DNA from: Apostichopus japonicus
Lineage: Eukaryota > Echinodermata > Holothuroidea > Aspidochirotida > Stichopodidae
Reading direction: 5' to 3'
DNA: 64,000 nt
NCBI RefSeq assembly: GCF_037975245.1
Contig: NC_092564.1
Coordinates: forward strand, 13,976,484 to 14,040,483
Within the stretch, counting starts at the first letter, position 1; every line of letters begins with the position of its first letter. A program made the translations under genes and the position numbers. Of the stretch, positions 53,779-64,000 are shown piece after piece. The notes under the pieces are model-generated. The model had not been told where the DNA came from. It did no database searches and worked only from the letters and a program-made list of their open reading frames with translations.

Positions 53779-55217
53779 CTGAAGCACAAGGCAAAGACAA
53801 AAATACCTCTGATGCAAAAGATTAAAAAAAAACAATGCAAGTTAAAAAGGATCAATTGTAAGGAGTAAAGAAAATGTCTAGGATGTATGTGCCATTGAAA
53901 CACTCATCGTATCATTGAAAGGTTCACAAATAGTATTAATTATGATAATGGCATCACTGCTTTGATGTGTGCACATAATATGTCAGTGACAGTGTTTGGA
54001 CATGCACTGGTCAACATGGGCCCAAAACATTCAATTCATAGTGTGAAGTGAAAAGAGTGAGAAAAAATATATTTCAAAATTTCAAACTATTTGTTCTCAT
54101 TTATTGACTCTGTTGTTATCTTTTGTTTACTATGTTGTTTATGTGGTCTTTCGCTATCTGCTTTCTATGTTTTTCATCAGCAGGTATCAGGATCTTGAGG
54201 TATTATCTATCCCACACTAGCCACGGATACTGTTTTACCCCTGGCTGGCTGGCATTGTTACATGCAGTGTTTTTGATAGTGTCCTTTAAATCTACCATGA
54301 AGATTCAGAATTATTTATTTTGCAATTGTTCCACTGTGTAGCAGTTGCGTCGCCAAGGGGAGGGGGGCATGTGCTCTCCCCCCAAAAAATCATGCCCCCC
54401 AGATGAAAATTGTGTTAAAAAAATTTACTCTAACAAAAACTTTTTGCAAAGGATGAAATGTAATATGTTCTTCAGTAAAACTATTTTCCACCGACCATTA
54501 CAATAACCAGTTGTTTTCTCACTAACAAGGTCACAGAGGCCTTGGCGTGAATTGCTAGTGCTTAAACTTCACTACTACCCTGCATGAATTTCAATTTTCA
54601 ACACCCTTATTTAAAACAGTATCAAAGCAAACAGGTTAATTTCTATTTTTTTGTATATGCCTCAATTAGAAACATAAATATCAAACAGACTAAGTCCGAA
54701 AATTCTTGAACATCAAGTTACTTCAAGTTGCAAAAATAGCACCAGCTTGCATCTAAGGACCCTTAATTAAACAACAATTTCTCAATACCCCCTCCCCTTA
54801 GGCTTAGACCCCTCCCCAAGGACTGCATTCACAAATACACATTGTGCACCCCTAATTAAGTGCTGTGACCCCCTAGATTGAAAAGTCTGTGTATCCTTAA
54901 TGTTTGCACCTTTTTACTGGAAGGGGGGAGGGGGAAAGGGTTGAGGAGGAGCAGGAGAGAAGGCTCTAATGGGAGGGGAAAGATAAGGGGACAGTTGCTT
55001 GTTTTAGTAGTCAAGCAATTAACAGTTATTCCTTCGGAATGTTCACCAGTTATCGAGAGCCTGAAGTTTGCATGCCGGGCTCTGGATTTCTCATTGCAGA
55101 CGTCCATCGTTCATGGGGTGCTTTTGTCACCTTTAGACACTGAACAATACTTGCCCTGATTGTAGAAATGAGGGAACTTGGAGGTAGCTAACATACTTAT
55201 ATTAATCTTGCCTTTAC

Positions 55218-55397
55218 CCACATGATACAGAGAATCTCTGCGTCCGACTGCTCCTGTAAAACCATATTGCTCAAGATTGCATCTCTAGACACATAAGACG
55301 AAAATATGACGTGGCCGTCTTTGCTCTTGATGCCTCTGTGTATAGGTGTCGAGGAGACCATGGGGATGTTAGTTGGGGTGGTTTTGTTTCTTGGGAT
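55218..55397 (-). CDS. Candidate internal exon, 60 codons, unrecognised
   Basis: Minus-strand block of exactly 180 nt from an acceptor (ACTCCTGCAG) to a donor (TGTGG/GTAAAG). It is open throughout in phase 0, with protein-like composition: SSTPIHRGIKSKDGHV and RDAILSNMVLQEQSDAEIL. It is less AT-rich than its surroundings, which supports coding. I do not recognise the family. One other frame is open for about 40 codons, so the frame is not certain. Confidence 0.42.
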
Positions 55398-55631
55398 CTG
55401 CAGGAGTTTGTTCTCTTTTTAAAATATTTTTTTTTTATAGAAGGTCACTTGTTTCTATTCTCATGGTCAAGGCTTTAATTTTAAGTAACTAAGAATAGTG
55501 TTAACGCGCTGAAATTCGTAAAATAGAGGGCGTAGTTTGAGAATATGTTGGAGAGGGACGACTTCGGAAGGCCACATCATAACATAAGTATGAGTAACAA
55601 TAATGTAAATAAAACGTCGCTATACGTTCGG

Positions 55632-55706
55632 TTACATTAGTTCATAATATCGAACAGATTCGTCAATCAGCAACATCTTTCTTGAACCGTTACGTAACGA
55701 GGGGAC
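55632..55706 (-). CDS. Candidate terminal exon, 24 codons plus stop, unrecognised
   Basis: The minus-strand acceptor TTGTTATTGTATCAG is followed by VPSLRNGSRKMLLIDESVR and YYELM, then TAA. It could be the last exon of a gene. Alternatively it could splice at AAT/GTAACC towards the 55,397 exon, but then the preferred frame of that exon is not kept. No canonical AATAAA was seen nearby. Confidence 0.3.
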   Translation of the reverse strand, partial: VPSLRNGSRKMLLIDESVRYYELM

Positions 55707-56838
55707 CTGATACAATAACAATGTGTTTCTTTGGTAAACACCCAATATCCCATCGTGGATGATTAAATAGAGCAGATGGTTTGCAAATGGAATAAAACAA
55801 TGTTTTAATAAAGTGGGAGACATTTTTTTTGTTTTCTTGTTGCATGAGAGGTTTTTCTCTTCTCAGAACAACCCAAACGGTTGTAACCACACCTTCTAAT
55901 ATCGAGTGTGGATTTCCAACTATGTGTACATAATACTACATGGCTTGGTCAAAGTGACAAACAGACACAACTCAATTCCAAAATATATCTGAGTAACACT
56001 CTACCTTATTTGTTTGTCCCCAATTTCCAGCAATTTTGCCAATATTACAGACTATAACTTAAAATGTAAGATTGCAAACTAAACGACACCTGCATATTCT
56101 AGATGCTTGTTTGCATAAGCAGACTTTCCAACATTGAGGAAAATTTATGAGTGTGATCAGCGGCAGTGGGGGAGGGGTCTAAGGATTTTTTCCTATTTTT
56201 GACTGCCTAGATGCAAAATGGTGCATTCTTTTTCAGTTTCTCTGAGTAATTTTATATTGAGAATTTCATCATCATATTATTGAACTCAACAAGCATGACA
56301 ATTCTCAACAAAGACTTTTCTTGAATCGATGAAAGTAATCACTTGCTATAACATAATTGAACATTTATATCGGAAATTGAAGCGCACTTCTCAATCTCTA
56401 GTACCCACACCTCTCCCACCCGGCGTTTTCCTCCACCACCATGGCAAATGCACTACTCTTGTAAGTGTAGCCTTAGTACTCAAAGTTGCTTTGTGCTGTA
56501 GAGGTAGCCTATGTAGCCTATAGCATCTATCAGGACGGTTTTTCGGAGATTGTTTGTGGATTGCGTGTGATAAAGTGCACATAGCGTGTGAGCGTGTGAA
56601 GGGCTGGAAATGCGTGTGTCACACGCCAAATGCGTGTGAGCTGGAATGTCTGCATAAGTAACTGTAGTGAGTTGAATACAGATGGATATATATTAAAAAT
56701 GGCACCAACCGTGCAATTTTTCATATAGTTTTAATCATATTCAAATCAATTCTGAAAATCTTTAAATTTCTGTCTTTGGTCATTATTTTAATAATACTTT
56801 GACTGGTCATGATAATACATTGCATTGTGGGATTTTGG

Positions 56839-58800
56839 CAGTGGCGGAGAAACAGGGGTTGGGGGGGGGGGGGGGGGTTGGGGGGGTTTTAACCCCCCCA
56901 CTTTTTGAAGAGGGGGGGTTGGCCCACACAATCAACCCCCCCTAGTTTTTGCCAGTAATGTTCTGTTATAGCCTATGTTATGTGCTCCAAATGGCATAAT
57001 AAATCAAATTATTAATTTGAAATTGTTAAAGTCATTTCAACCTTTTACCTGGTAGCCTACATCAACAATTAACGACCGAAAACCGAGTTAGAATTGACCC
57101 ACACATTATTTCTAGCCCCTTTCCCCCACCTTGCGCATTGGAACTTGTAGCTCATAGCGCTAACTTCACCCCACAACAGACATACACAAAATAACGTTTT
57201 GTTGCTGTTGAATAGCTTTGGAACTGTATACACTTGCCAACTTCAACGAGGTGAAGGAAGGAAAAGAAAAAGAAGAAAGAGAGAAAAGGATGGAGTAGAA
57301 AATACGGCAAGAAAACGGGAAGAGAAAGAGGAACAGTGACAAAATTATTCGAATTTGTAAAGCAAACTGCAGATATCACATCATATCAGTGAGCATGAAA
57401 ATGGCGTTCCACGATAAACAGCCTCCAAACCATGGGCGCAGATCCTGGTGAGGACAGCGGGACGCGTCCCCACCAACTTTTTCAGTAGTGGGGACATGAT
57501 ATACCGTGGCCCCACCAATTTGTCTTGACCAATAGCTGCATTTCAAGTTCCCCTGTATTGAACTTTGGCGAAGTTTGATCCAGCATTGTGCAAATGACAT
57601 GCAGCAGTTCTCATTTTATTGTATTTTATCCACAGTTGTTAAATATAGGACGGAAATCGCATTTGCGGCAGTCTATATTTGTTTTCTGGGAGAGGACCCC
57701 AGACCCATCGTATATACATAAGTCTACTTGGATTATTTGTCCCTGATTTTCTTTCTGCAGACGCCCATGTATTTCTCCAAACTAAATTTCTAAGCCATGA
57801 GATCTAAAACTTAAGGAGGTTTAGGAGCATTATTAGGTCTGGGAAGTGTTATTTCCGGCGATCTGGGAGGTATATTTGCCCCAAAAAATCCCACGCTACG
57901 CGCGAACCCATGGTCGCGCTCCGCTTAGATAGTGTCATAGAACAGACACGCGTCCCCACCATTATCCAAGACTGATCTGCGCCCATGCTCAAAACTGTCG
58001 ATGTGTGTGTAGTGTTCGGTTTCGGAAATATCTGGTATATTTTTATTTCCTTCAACGAAATTTTTTAGTAGCCGTCTGAATTTTCGAAAATTCCCTAACC
58101 AACATTCTTCATCATACTTTATCATACTCGTGCAATTTTGACCCGTCTGTTAGGGTTTGAAGGAGGTTTTTCTATATCGGTTGTCCATAGATGATACTTT
58201 GTGCAACATTATGGGTATGTTTTGAAGTGAATTTATTCACGAGAATTGTGAATTTTCAAATTCTGAACAGTGGGGCTGACGGATATTGTGGGCCGCGATG
58301 AAGAATCACCTACAAAAGCAATGATCCACAGGATATGTGATGAAGTCGAACGTGATGTGTGACTGGTGACAATCTTCAAAAAGGTTAGATGAGAAAAAAG
58401 TATTTGGAAAAAACTTGGTTCTCAGGCAAAAGTGTACATATGGTTGGTCAGTTTCAAGCCCGAGAAGTGCCATTTCCGGTGATCTGGGGCTACCAAAACC
58501 AGAAATTTGCTTGTACGCTGCGCGCCAACCAATGGTGGCGCTCCGCTTAGATAGTAATACGCGCCCCCCGGGTTAGAAAATCCTGCATACACCCCTGGTT
58601 AAATTCAGCTTTTCAAGGCCTGGGCAGTGCCATTTACTGCAATCTGGGAGGCAATATTTGCCAAAAAATTCTTGTGCACTTCGCGCCAACTTATGGTGGC
58701 GCTCCACTTAGACAGTGAGCCAGCAGTTATGACTTTTTATTTCATCAATGGCCTGCAACCCCCCCCCCCCCCCACTTCTGACAAGAAATCTCCGCCACTG
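56839..58800. mobile_element. hAT-like TIR element with perfect 8-bp duplication, containing nested elements
   Basis: CAGTGGCGGAGA at the left and TCTCCGCCACTG at the right, flanked by GATTTTGG on both sides (56831-56838 and 58801-58808). It contains, in inverted orientation, a copy (A) of the element at 59435-60982, plus the nested element at 57431-57987. No transposase frame is seen. Confidence 0.88.
57431..57987. mobile_element. Nested hAT-like TIR element (CATGGGCGCAGATC ends)
   Basis: The ends CATGGGCGCAGATC and GATCTGCGCCCATG are exact inverted repeats. Flanks CTCCAAAC and CTCAAAAC form an 8-bp duplication with one change. The uninterrupted site is visible in the sister copy near 60,583-60,600 (complement of CAGCCTCAAAACTGTC), proving insertion. 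The interior contains the GCGCGAACCCATGGTCGCGC module. Confidence 0.9.
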
Positions 58801-59434
58801 GATTTTGGTGTCAAATGTTGTCGAAGATGTACCAAAACAATGTACTTATATTAAGACAAAAACATCCTTAACGACCGACGAAACAGTGAGCTCATATTTC
58901 TTTTGCCGGAGCGAATATGTTTAACTGTTGACTAGATATTGTTACGATTTCATTGCAACAGTCATTTCTAGCGTAATACGGTAGCAGTAGATAATGTGCA
59001 CGAAATATCTCTAATTGATGTTGACGGCTTAGGTTATGTTTGAAATGATATTGCAAACATTACAGAGATCTCATGATTTCCCATGGTGCACTTCGATTTG
59101 GTCACGACATTTGGAATTCGGTTAGGCCCTAGCTTGAATTACAAACTTAAGGGATTCGTGTATCGTCAATGTTCCATTAGTCCATCCCCTGGGTGATGCT
59201 TTAGGTGTACAATCGGAGATATTTGCTGACAAACAGCCACGCCGACGGATTTATCGACCTGTTTTTATGGTTTTACCAGAGCTGCCTCTGGTGCTGGTTA
59301 TTGTCAGAACCGTATGTCTAAATATACGGCTCTGGTTATCGTTTTAGCGTAACGCCCTCAGTTTATAGCAGTAACGTTTGAATCACCATGGGAATGACGC
59401 GTTTCTAGCTAATGAAGAATCGAAATGCCTGTAC

Positions 59435-60982
59435 CAGGGGCGTATCCAGGATTTTGTGACCCGGGGGGCGCGAATTACTATCTAAGCGGAGCGCCACCAT
59501 CGGTTGGCGCGCAGCGTACAAGAAAATTTCTGGTTTTGATACCCCCCAGATCACCGGAAATGATACTTCTCGGGCTTGAAAAAGACCAACCAGATGTACA
59601 CTTTTGCCTGAGAACCAAGTATTTCCCAATAGTTTTTTTTTCCCATCCATAACCTTTTTGAAGATTGTCACCAGTCACACATCATGTTCGACCTCATCGC
59701 ATCTCCTGTGGATCATTGCTTCTTGTAGGTGATTCTACGTCGAGGCCCACAATACCCGACAGCCCCATATTTGAAGGTTTTAAGCCCATTTTTCTGTTCA
59801 GAATTTCAAAATTCCCATTTCTCGTGATTAAACTCACTTCAAAACATACCCATAATGTTGCCAAAAATTTCATCTATGGACAACCAATATAGAAAAACCT
59901 CTTTGAACCCTTAACAGACTAGTCAAAATTGCACGAGTAGAGGGAAGTATGATGAAGAATGTTGGTTAGGAAATTTTCGAAAATTCAGACACAGTTAATT
60001 TATTGGTGTACAAATATTGAAACCTCCTATAACGGCTATTATAAAACTTCGTTGAAGGAAATGAAAAAAATACCAGATATTTCCGAAACCGAAGACTACA
60101 CACATAGGTCAAGGAGGCGGGGGGGGGGGGGCTAACGAAATATTTCTTTCTGAAAATTTGGGCAATATGCTGAGGATTTTTCGGGCACCTATACTGAAAG
60201 AAAAATACATTGCAATGATGTAGCTAAAGAAATGAATAGTTTAAAAATTATCTCCTTGGTAATTAAAATAAGTTCTAAGCTTGGCCGACTAATTCGCCAT
60301 TACTAATATAAAAGAGAGTTTTGACATAATTGGACCTCCATGCTTTTTCTCCATCTACATAGGACAATTCGTTGTTTATATGAGCATCCCGCGGTATACT
60401 GCGCAACTTTCAGTGACCGCACGGTACATGATGGCATGCGATGTGATAACCGATGCTTGCTTATATGATATTGACATGTTGAACGCGCGCGAAGCGCGCG
60501 AAAATGTTGGTTATACTTTTCGGGCAAGTCGTTACAGCTCCCCAAATCAAATTGGGCTCCTTCGCCTTTGACCACACACATAGACAGTTTTGAGGCTGTT
60601 CATCTTGGAACGCCATTTTCATGCTCACTGATATGATGTGATATCTGCTGTTTGCTTTACAAATTCGTCCAAAAAAAAAAAAGAAACGTCAAAAATGGAG
60701 TTGTCGGTGTAAGGGGTAGGGTGAGGCGCACGCCCCTTCCGAAAACCTCGATCCGCCACTGGCTACCCGGCCATATGTATATAATAGGGTTCAGCGCTGT
60801 AATGATGTCACTGTTCCTTTTTCTCTTCCAGGTGTCTTGGCGTTTATCTTCTACTCCCTCCTTTTCTCCTTTTTCTTTTCTTTTCACTTCCTTCCTCTCC
60901 CCCTTTTTTCTTCTCTTTTTTTCTCTCCTCTTTTTCTTACCCGGGGGGCGCGCCCCCAACGCCCCCCCTGGATACACGCCTG
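59435..60982. mobile_element. TIR element copy B (CAGGGGCGTATCCAGG ends)
   Basis: Left end CAGGGGCGTATCCAGG; right end CCTGGATACACGCCTG (two mismatches in the inverted repeat). The body 59,450-60,100 and 60,580-60,930 is the reverse complement, with divergence, of 57,990-58,597 and 57,240-57,430. The clear 8-bp duplication is not preserved. It is interrupted by the element at 60107-60573. The open frames at 60652-61065 are pyrimidine-rich low complexity. Confidence 0.75.
60107..60573. mobile_element. Nested TIR element with 9-bp direct duplication
   Basis: GGTCAAGGAGGCG at the left and CGCCTTTGACC at the right, with ACACACATA on both sides (60098-60106 and 60574-60582). Sister copy A lacks this block at the corresponding place (near 58,000), where its strand-reversed sequence reads continuously through ACACACAC. 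Non-coding. Confidence 0.85.
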
Positions 60983-61007
60983 TATACCCAGATCCATATA
61001 TACGGCT

Positions 61008-61616
61008 CTGCCTATACCCAAAAGCATTAATAAACACCTATAAAATGCTTGACAAACTGCATTAATTAAAAAAACACCTATAAAATGCCTGACAAACTGC
61101 ATAATCAAACACCTATAAAATGCCTATACCCAATGGCATTAATAAACAACACCTATAAAATGCGTGACAAACTGCATTAAAAATCACCAATATAATAGCT
61201 AAACCCAAATGCATTAATAAACACCTATAAAATGCCTATGCTAAACTGCATTAATAAACACCTATAAAATGCATTTACCCAACTGCATGAATAAACACTT
61301 GTGTAATGCCTATACCCAACTGCAATAATCAAAACCAATAAAATGCTTGACAAACTGCATTAAAACACACCTATAAAATGCTTGACAAACTGCATTATCA
61401 AACACCTATAAAATGCCTATACCCAATAGCATTAATAAACACCTATAAAATGCGTGACAAACTGCATTAAAAAACACCTATAAAATGCTTGACAAACTGC
61501 ATTAATAAACACCGATATAATACCTATACCCAACTGCATTAAACAGAACCTATAAAATGCATTTACACAACTGCATTAATAAACACCTATGTAATGCCTA
61601 TGCCCAACTGCATTAG
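61008..61616. repeat. 35-bp minisatellite
   Basis: About sixteen units of AATAAACACCTATAAAATGC, then either TTGACAAACTGCATT or CTATACCCAACTGCATT. The two half-unit types alternate irregularly. The array abuts the right end of the transposon island. Confidence 0.88.
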
Positions 61617-62557
61617 CAAATGCCGACCTTGAAATTTCTAAAATGGTGTTGATATGTTGTAGGCCTACTCCCAACAAATTATATGTCTACTGATCTAACT
61701 CATTTAGAAGTTGTAAGTTACTTACTGTTCATGTCTTCAAACACGGGTCAATTCTTCGCTCCCCAAAGATTGTCTGCCATTTTGTTATTTAAAGAGATAA
61801 ATAATGGTTGCAAACCATTAGAGCTTCAGCACAGTCAATCTTTAACACATAACCTCTATCGATGAAAGTAAAACTTCCTCTGTTTTCATGAATTTCTTAT
61901 CTTTAATAAGGTACCTACATTCGTCCCTCAAATGTAACCCATTCATTTAATTCATGGTTTTATGTAAACAAAATATGGGGACATCATCCATTTTATATGT
62001 TGTTTAGGTTCTTTGTAAAGGATAAAGGAAGAAAAATAAACCGTCTGTCTGAGTATGTGTACATTCTGTCTTTGCATTAAACCATGGTATTATGTAAACG
62101 AGATACAATGTCATGGTGACTCCCTAAAGAGGTTGGAAAATTTCAACTTTTTATCCCAAATTTCTAAATATCGAATTTCTCAAAAGTTAGAGAAGTGATT
62201 TGTTATATCGAAGTTTCATTCATATAACATCTCGAATTTTGTCTAGAATTGCTGGCTGTTTATATCAAAACTTTTCATCATGTGTTGATTTCTATTATTT
62301 CTCGAAATTTCGCATTTATCCCACAATGACAACATTTAATACAACACCTGTGTGCGATTCTACACCTACACAATATAACCAACACAAGTAATAAACACCC
62401 CTCTCGAAATAGTGGACTATGCCCACCAGGGATCAGAAAGATATGACCCAAAGATCCTGCAAGGATCGGAATGTCTGTCCCTCTCTCTAACTAATTCGAT
62501 TATTTTCAACAACGAAGTCACGGACTTAACTCCTCTCTCGCTTCTTTTATTGGTGTT
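61617..62557. other. No gene assigned
   Basis: On the minus strand a short block ends ATGAACA/GTAAGTAAC near 61,722 after ATGGCAGACAATC (a ten-codon frame closed by TGA). It could be a leader exon, but nothing joins to it. The rest is AT-rich, without homology. Confidence 0.3.
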
Positions 62558-62719
62558 TTACTCTAAAGTTCTTGGTCTCACACCCCTTAAAATACATGTT
62601 ATACAGATTAGGGCCCCTGTTAGAGAATTCCCAGTGCCATTGAATCTTAGCTGGTTCTTGCACAGATCGCTTAATACTTCTGGCGTGTACGTCACATCAC
62701 ATAGAAAGCAAGACTTCTG
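62558..62719 (-). CDS. Candidate terminal exon with a CxxC...CxxC pattern, unrecognised gene
   Basis: The minus-strand acceptor ATTCTACCTGTAG is followed by 53 codons and TAA at 62560-62558. An AATAAA (62551-62546) lies seven bases beyond the stop. The peptide starts QKSCFLCDVTYTPEV and includes DLCKNQ and ALICITCILRG, so four Cys form two CxxC pairs about 33 residues apart, consistent with zinc binding. I cannot name the family. The gene would extend to the right, across or beyond the hAT-derived element. The very short 3'UTR is unusual; an alternative donor GG/GTGTGA at 62583 exists. Confidence 0.4.
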   Translation of the reverse strand, partial: QKSCFLCDVTYTPEVLSDLCKNQLRFNGTGNSLTGALICITCILRGVRPRTLE

Positions 62720-62899
62720 CTACAGGTAGAATATTCATCTTCATGTGTATAGTCATTCAAAGTATAAATATTGGTTCAATGATATTCTGGTTTCAAAATA
62801 TTCAACTTAAATGTGAGGTGAATCTATGTCCAGCTTCATACCATTGGTATTCTCTTTAGATATGTGTTACCAAATGAGTTGGACTTTTTGTGTCACTTG

Positions 62900-63459
62900 C
62901 AGACCTGTCAACCAGTTTGACCCCAAAATAGGGAGAATAACATTTTTCAGGTCCGAAATATAGGGAGAACAAGAGGAAAATAGGGAGGTTGGTAATTTTC
63001 AACTGAAATGATATAAATACTCCTAAATAAGTATAGTCTACTTATGCAATACGGTGAGAGAATCATCCAATCAGTGTTTCTTGTTGTAGTTTACAGCAGC
63101 TCGCTTCGCTTTCTACACTGGGTTTCTTTAGTAGGCTTCCATTTGAAACAGGGAACAGTGGACTCTGGGTACTGTGACTTCATGGCTAGTATGCTAGATA
63201 GAGTCCCATCAAGCTTGAGACTTGACCAACTGTCTGTGACTGTCTTGTTCTTGCGAACTACTCTGAATAGCTTTTCCTGTTCAGCGTTACGGTGGGGAAT
63301 TACTAAGCTACTATAGGACTAATTGTTGGCTATTTTCAGAAATGTCGCAAGTGATGAAACATTAAAAAACCGGGAGAATAGAATATGAAACCGGAAGGCC
63401 GGGAGATTTGGGTAAAAACCGGGAGTCTCCCGGTAAAACCGGGAGAGTTGACAGGTCAG
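62900..63459. mobile_element. hAT-derived TIR element, copy 3
   Basis: Ends CAGACCTGTCAAC and GTTGACAGGTCAG, with CACTTG directly on both sides (62894-62899 and 63460-63465). It is the most complete of the three copies, with the same transposase-end remnant as copy 2 in its centre (about 63,100-63,340). The remnant frame is broken. Confidence 0.85.
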
Positions 63460-63465
63460 CACTTG

Positions 63466-64000
63466 GGTGTTATGTTAATACAAGACTATTTGCTGCAAAA
63501 CTGGGGCCAATTGATGTGACTTTAGACCACTTTAAGGTTTCTGGAGATAAGACTGTAAGAACATCATTTTCTTGTTGAATATTAATGTGCCGAGACAAGT
63601 TATGCAAATTTCAGGCATTTATAAAATGTCATGAAATTATGTTACAATGATGTGGCTTTGACCTAAAAGATGCCGAAAATGTCCAGAAATTATGTCGAAG
63701 TAATCAGATTCAGCCACTTGAATATCCCTACCATTTGGAAAAGACAAAGGTTAATCTGTTAATAAGACAAAGAAAAACACAAATGAAGGCAACAACAAGA
63801 TGAATTTGTTACTCATATCAACATACCTTTATGTCAGCAATTTACATCACAAACTTCAAAATGAACACAGCCTTAATACTTTACAATTATTTTTATTTTT
63901 AAGGTAAACATTAAAATGATAGAAATCCCTTTCCCTGTGGGTCTTTTTTTGTCTTTTTCTTTCTTCATGAATGAGACCACATATTGTATCTCACCTATGA
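63466..64000. other. No gene recognised
   Basis: AT-rich end of the window without a convincing exon. It is presumably intron or flank of the gene whose terminal exon is at 62558-62719. Confidence 0.3.

Noticed and set aside
60652-61065. 137- and 126-residue frames on both strands
   Set aside because: Pyrimidine/purine-rich low-complexity tract inside a TIR element.
62412-62729. 105-residue plus-strand frame
   Set aside because: Opposite to the better-supported minus-strand terminal exon; no motif of its own.

Overview
The window is animal genomic DNA, not prokaryotic. It is AT-rich, and its genes are split by introns with good GT/AG boundaries. Most of it is filled with minisatellites and small inverted-repeat transposons. 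The three recognisable genes are typical metazoan ones. The repeat style (many short TIR elements, AC microsatellites, recurrent GACCTTTGACCT-type tandem units) suggests a marine invertebrate. A deuterostome such as an echinoderm is my guess, but nothing here proves the phylum.

Layout, left to right. (1) 1-7.5 kb, minus strand: nine coding exons of the U4/U6 snRNP protein PRPF3. The C-terminal part lies beyond the left edge. A 50-bp tandem array at 1-510 starts exactly at the last visible splice donor. (2) 7.5-13.4 kb: a probable PRPF3 5'UTR intron and promoter area, then a small unrecognised plus-strand two-exon reading frame (10.5-11.1 kb) and a 21-bp minisatellite. (3) 13.5-25.2 kb: a 42-bp minisatellite, then an array of about 15 exon-like units separated by intron-like spacers of about 60 bp. 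The array is interrupted by two TIR elements, and a stray unit 6 kb away is cut by a hAT remnant. Several exon-like, partly decayed coding stretches lie around it. (4) 25.8-45.0 kb, minus strand: a complete ten-exon NADP-dependent isocitrate dehydrogenase with a mitochondrial presequence (IDH2-like, 449 aa). Its introns carry a 5.1-kb TIR-bounded segment, minisatellites and perfect DR1 sequences. (5) 45.0-49.0 kb: shared divergent upstream region. (6) 49.0-52.2 kb, plus strand: NAD(P) transhydrogenase (NNT), 1066 aa, with an uninterrupted coding region. (7) 52.3-64 kb: a few unassigned minus-strand exon candidates, a nested transposon island (56.8-61.0 kb), a 35-bp minisatellite, another hAT-derived element, and a terminal exon of an unrecognised gene reading in from the right.

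Functionally, the most notable arrangement is the head-to-head pair IDH2-NNT. These are two major enzymes that supply NADPH in the mitochondrial matrix, separated by about 4 kb. PRPF3 is an unrelated splicing factor. I found no tRNA, rRNA or CRISPR array.
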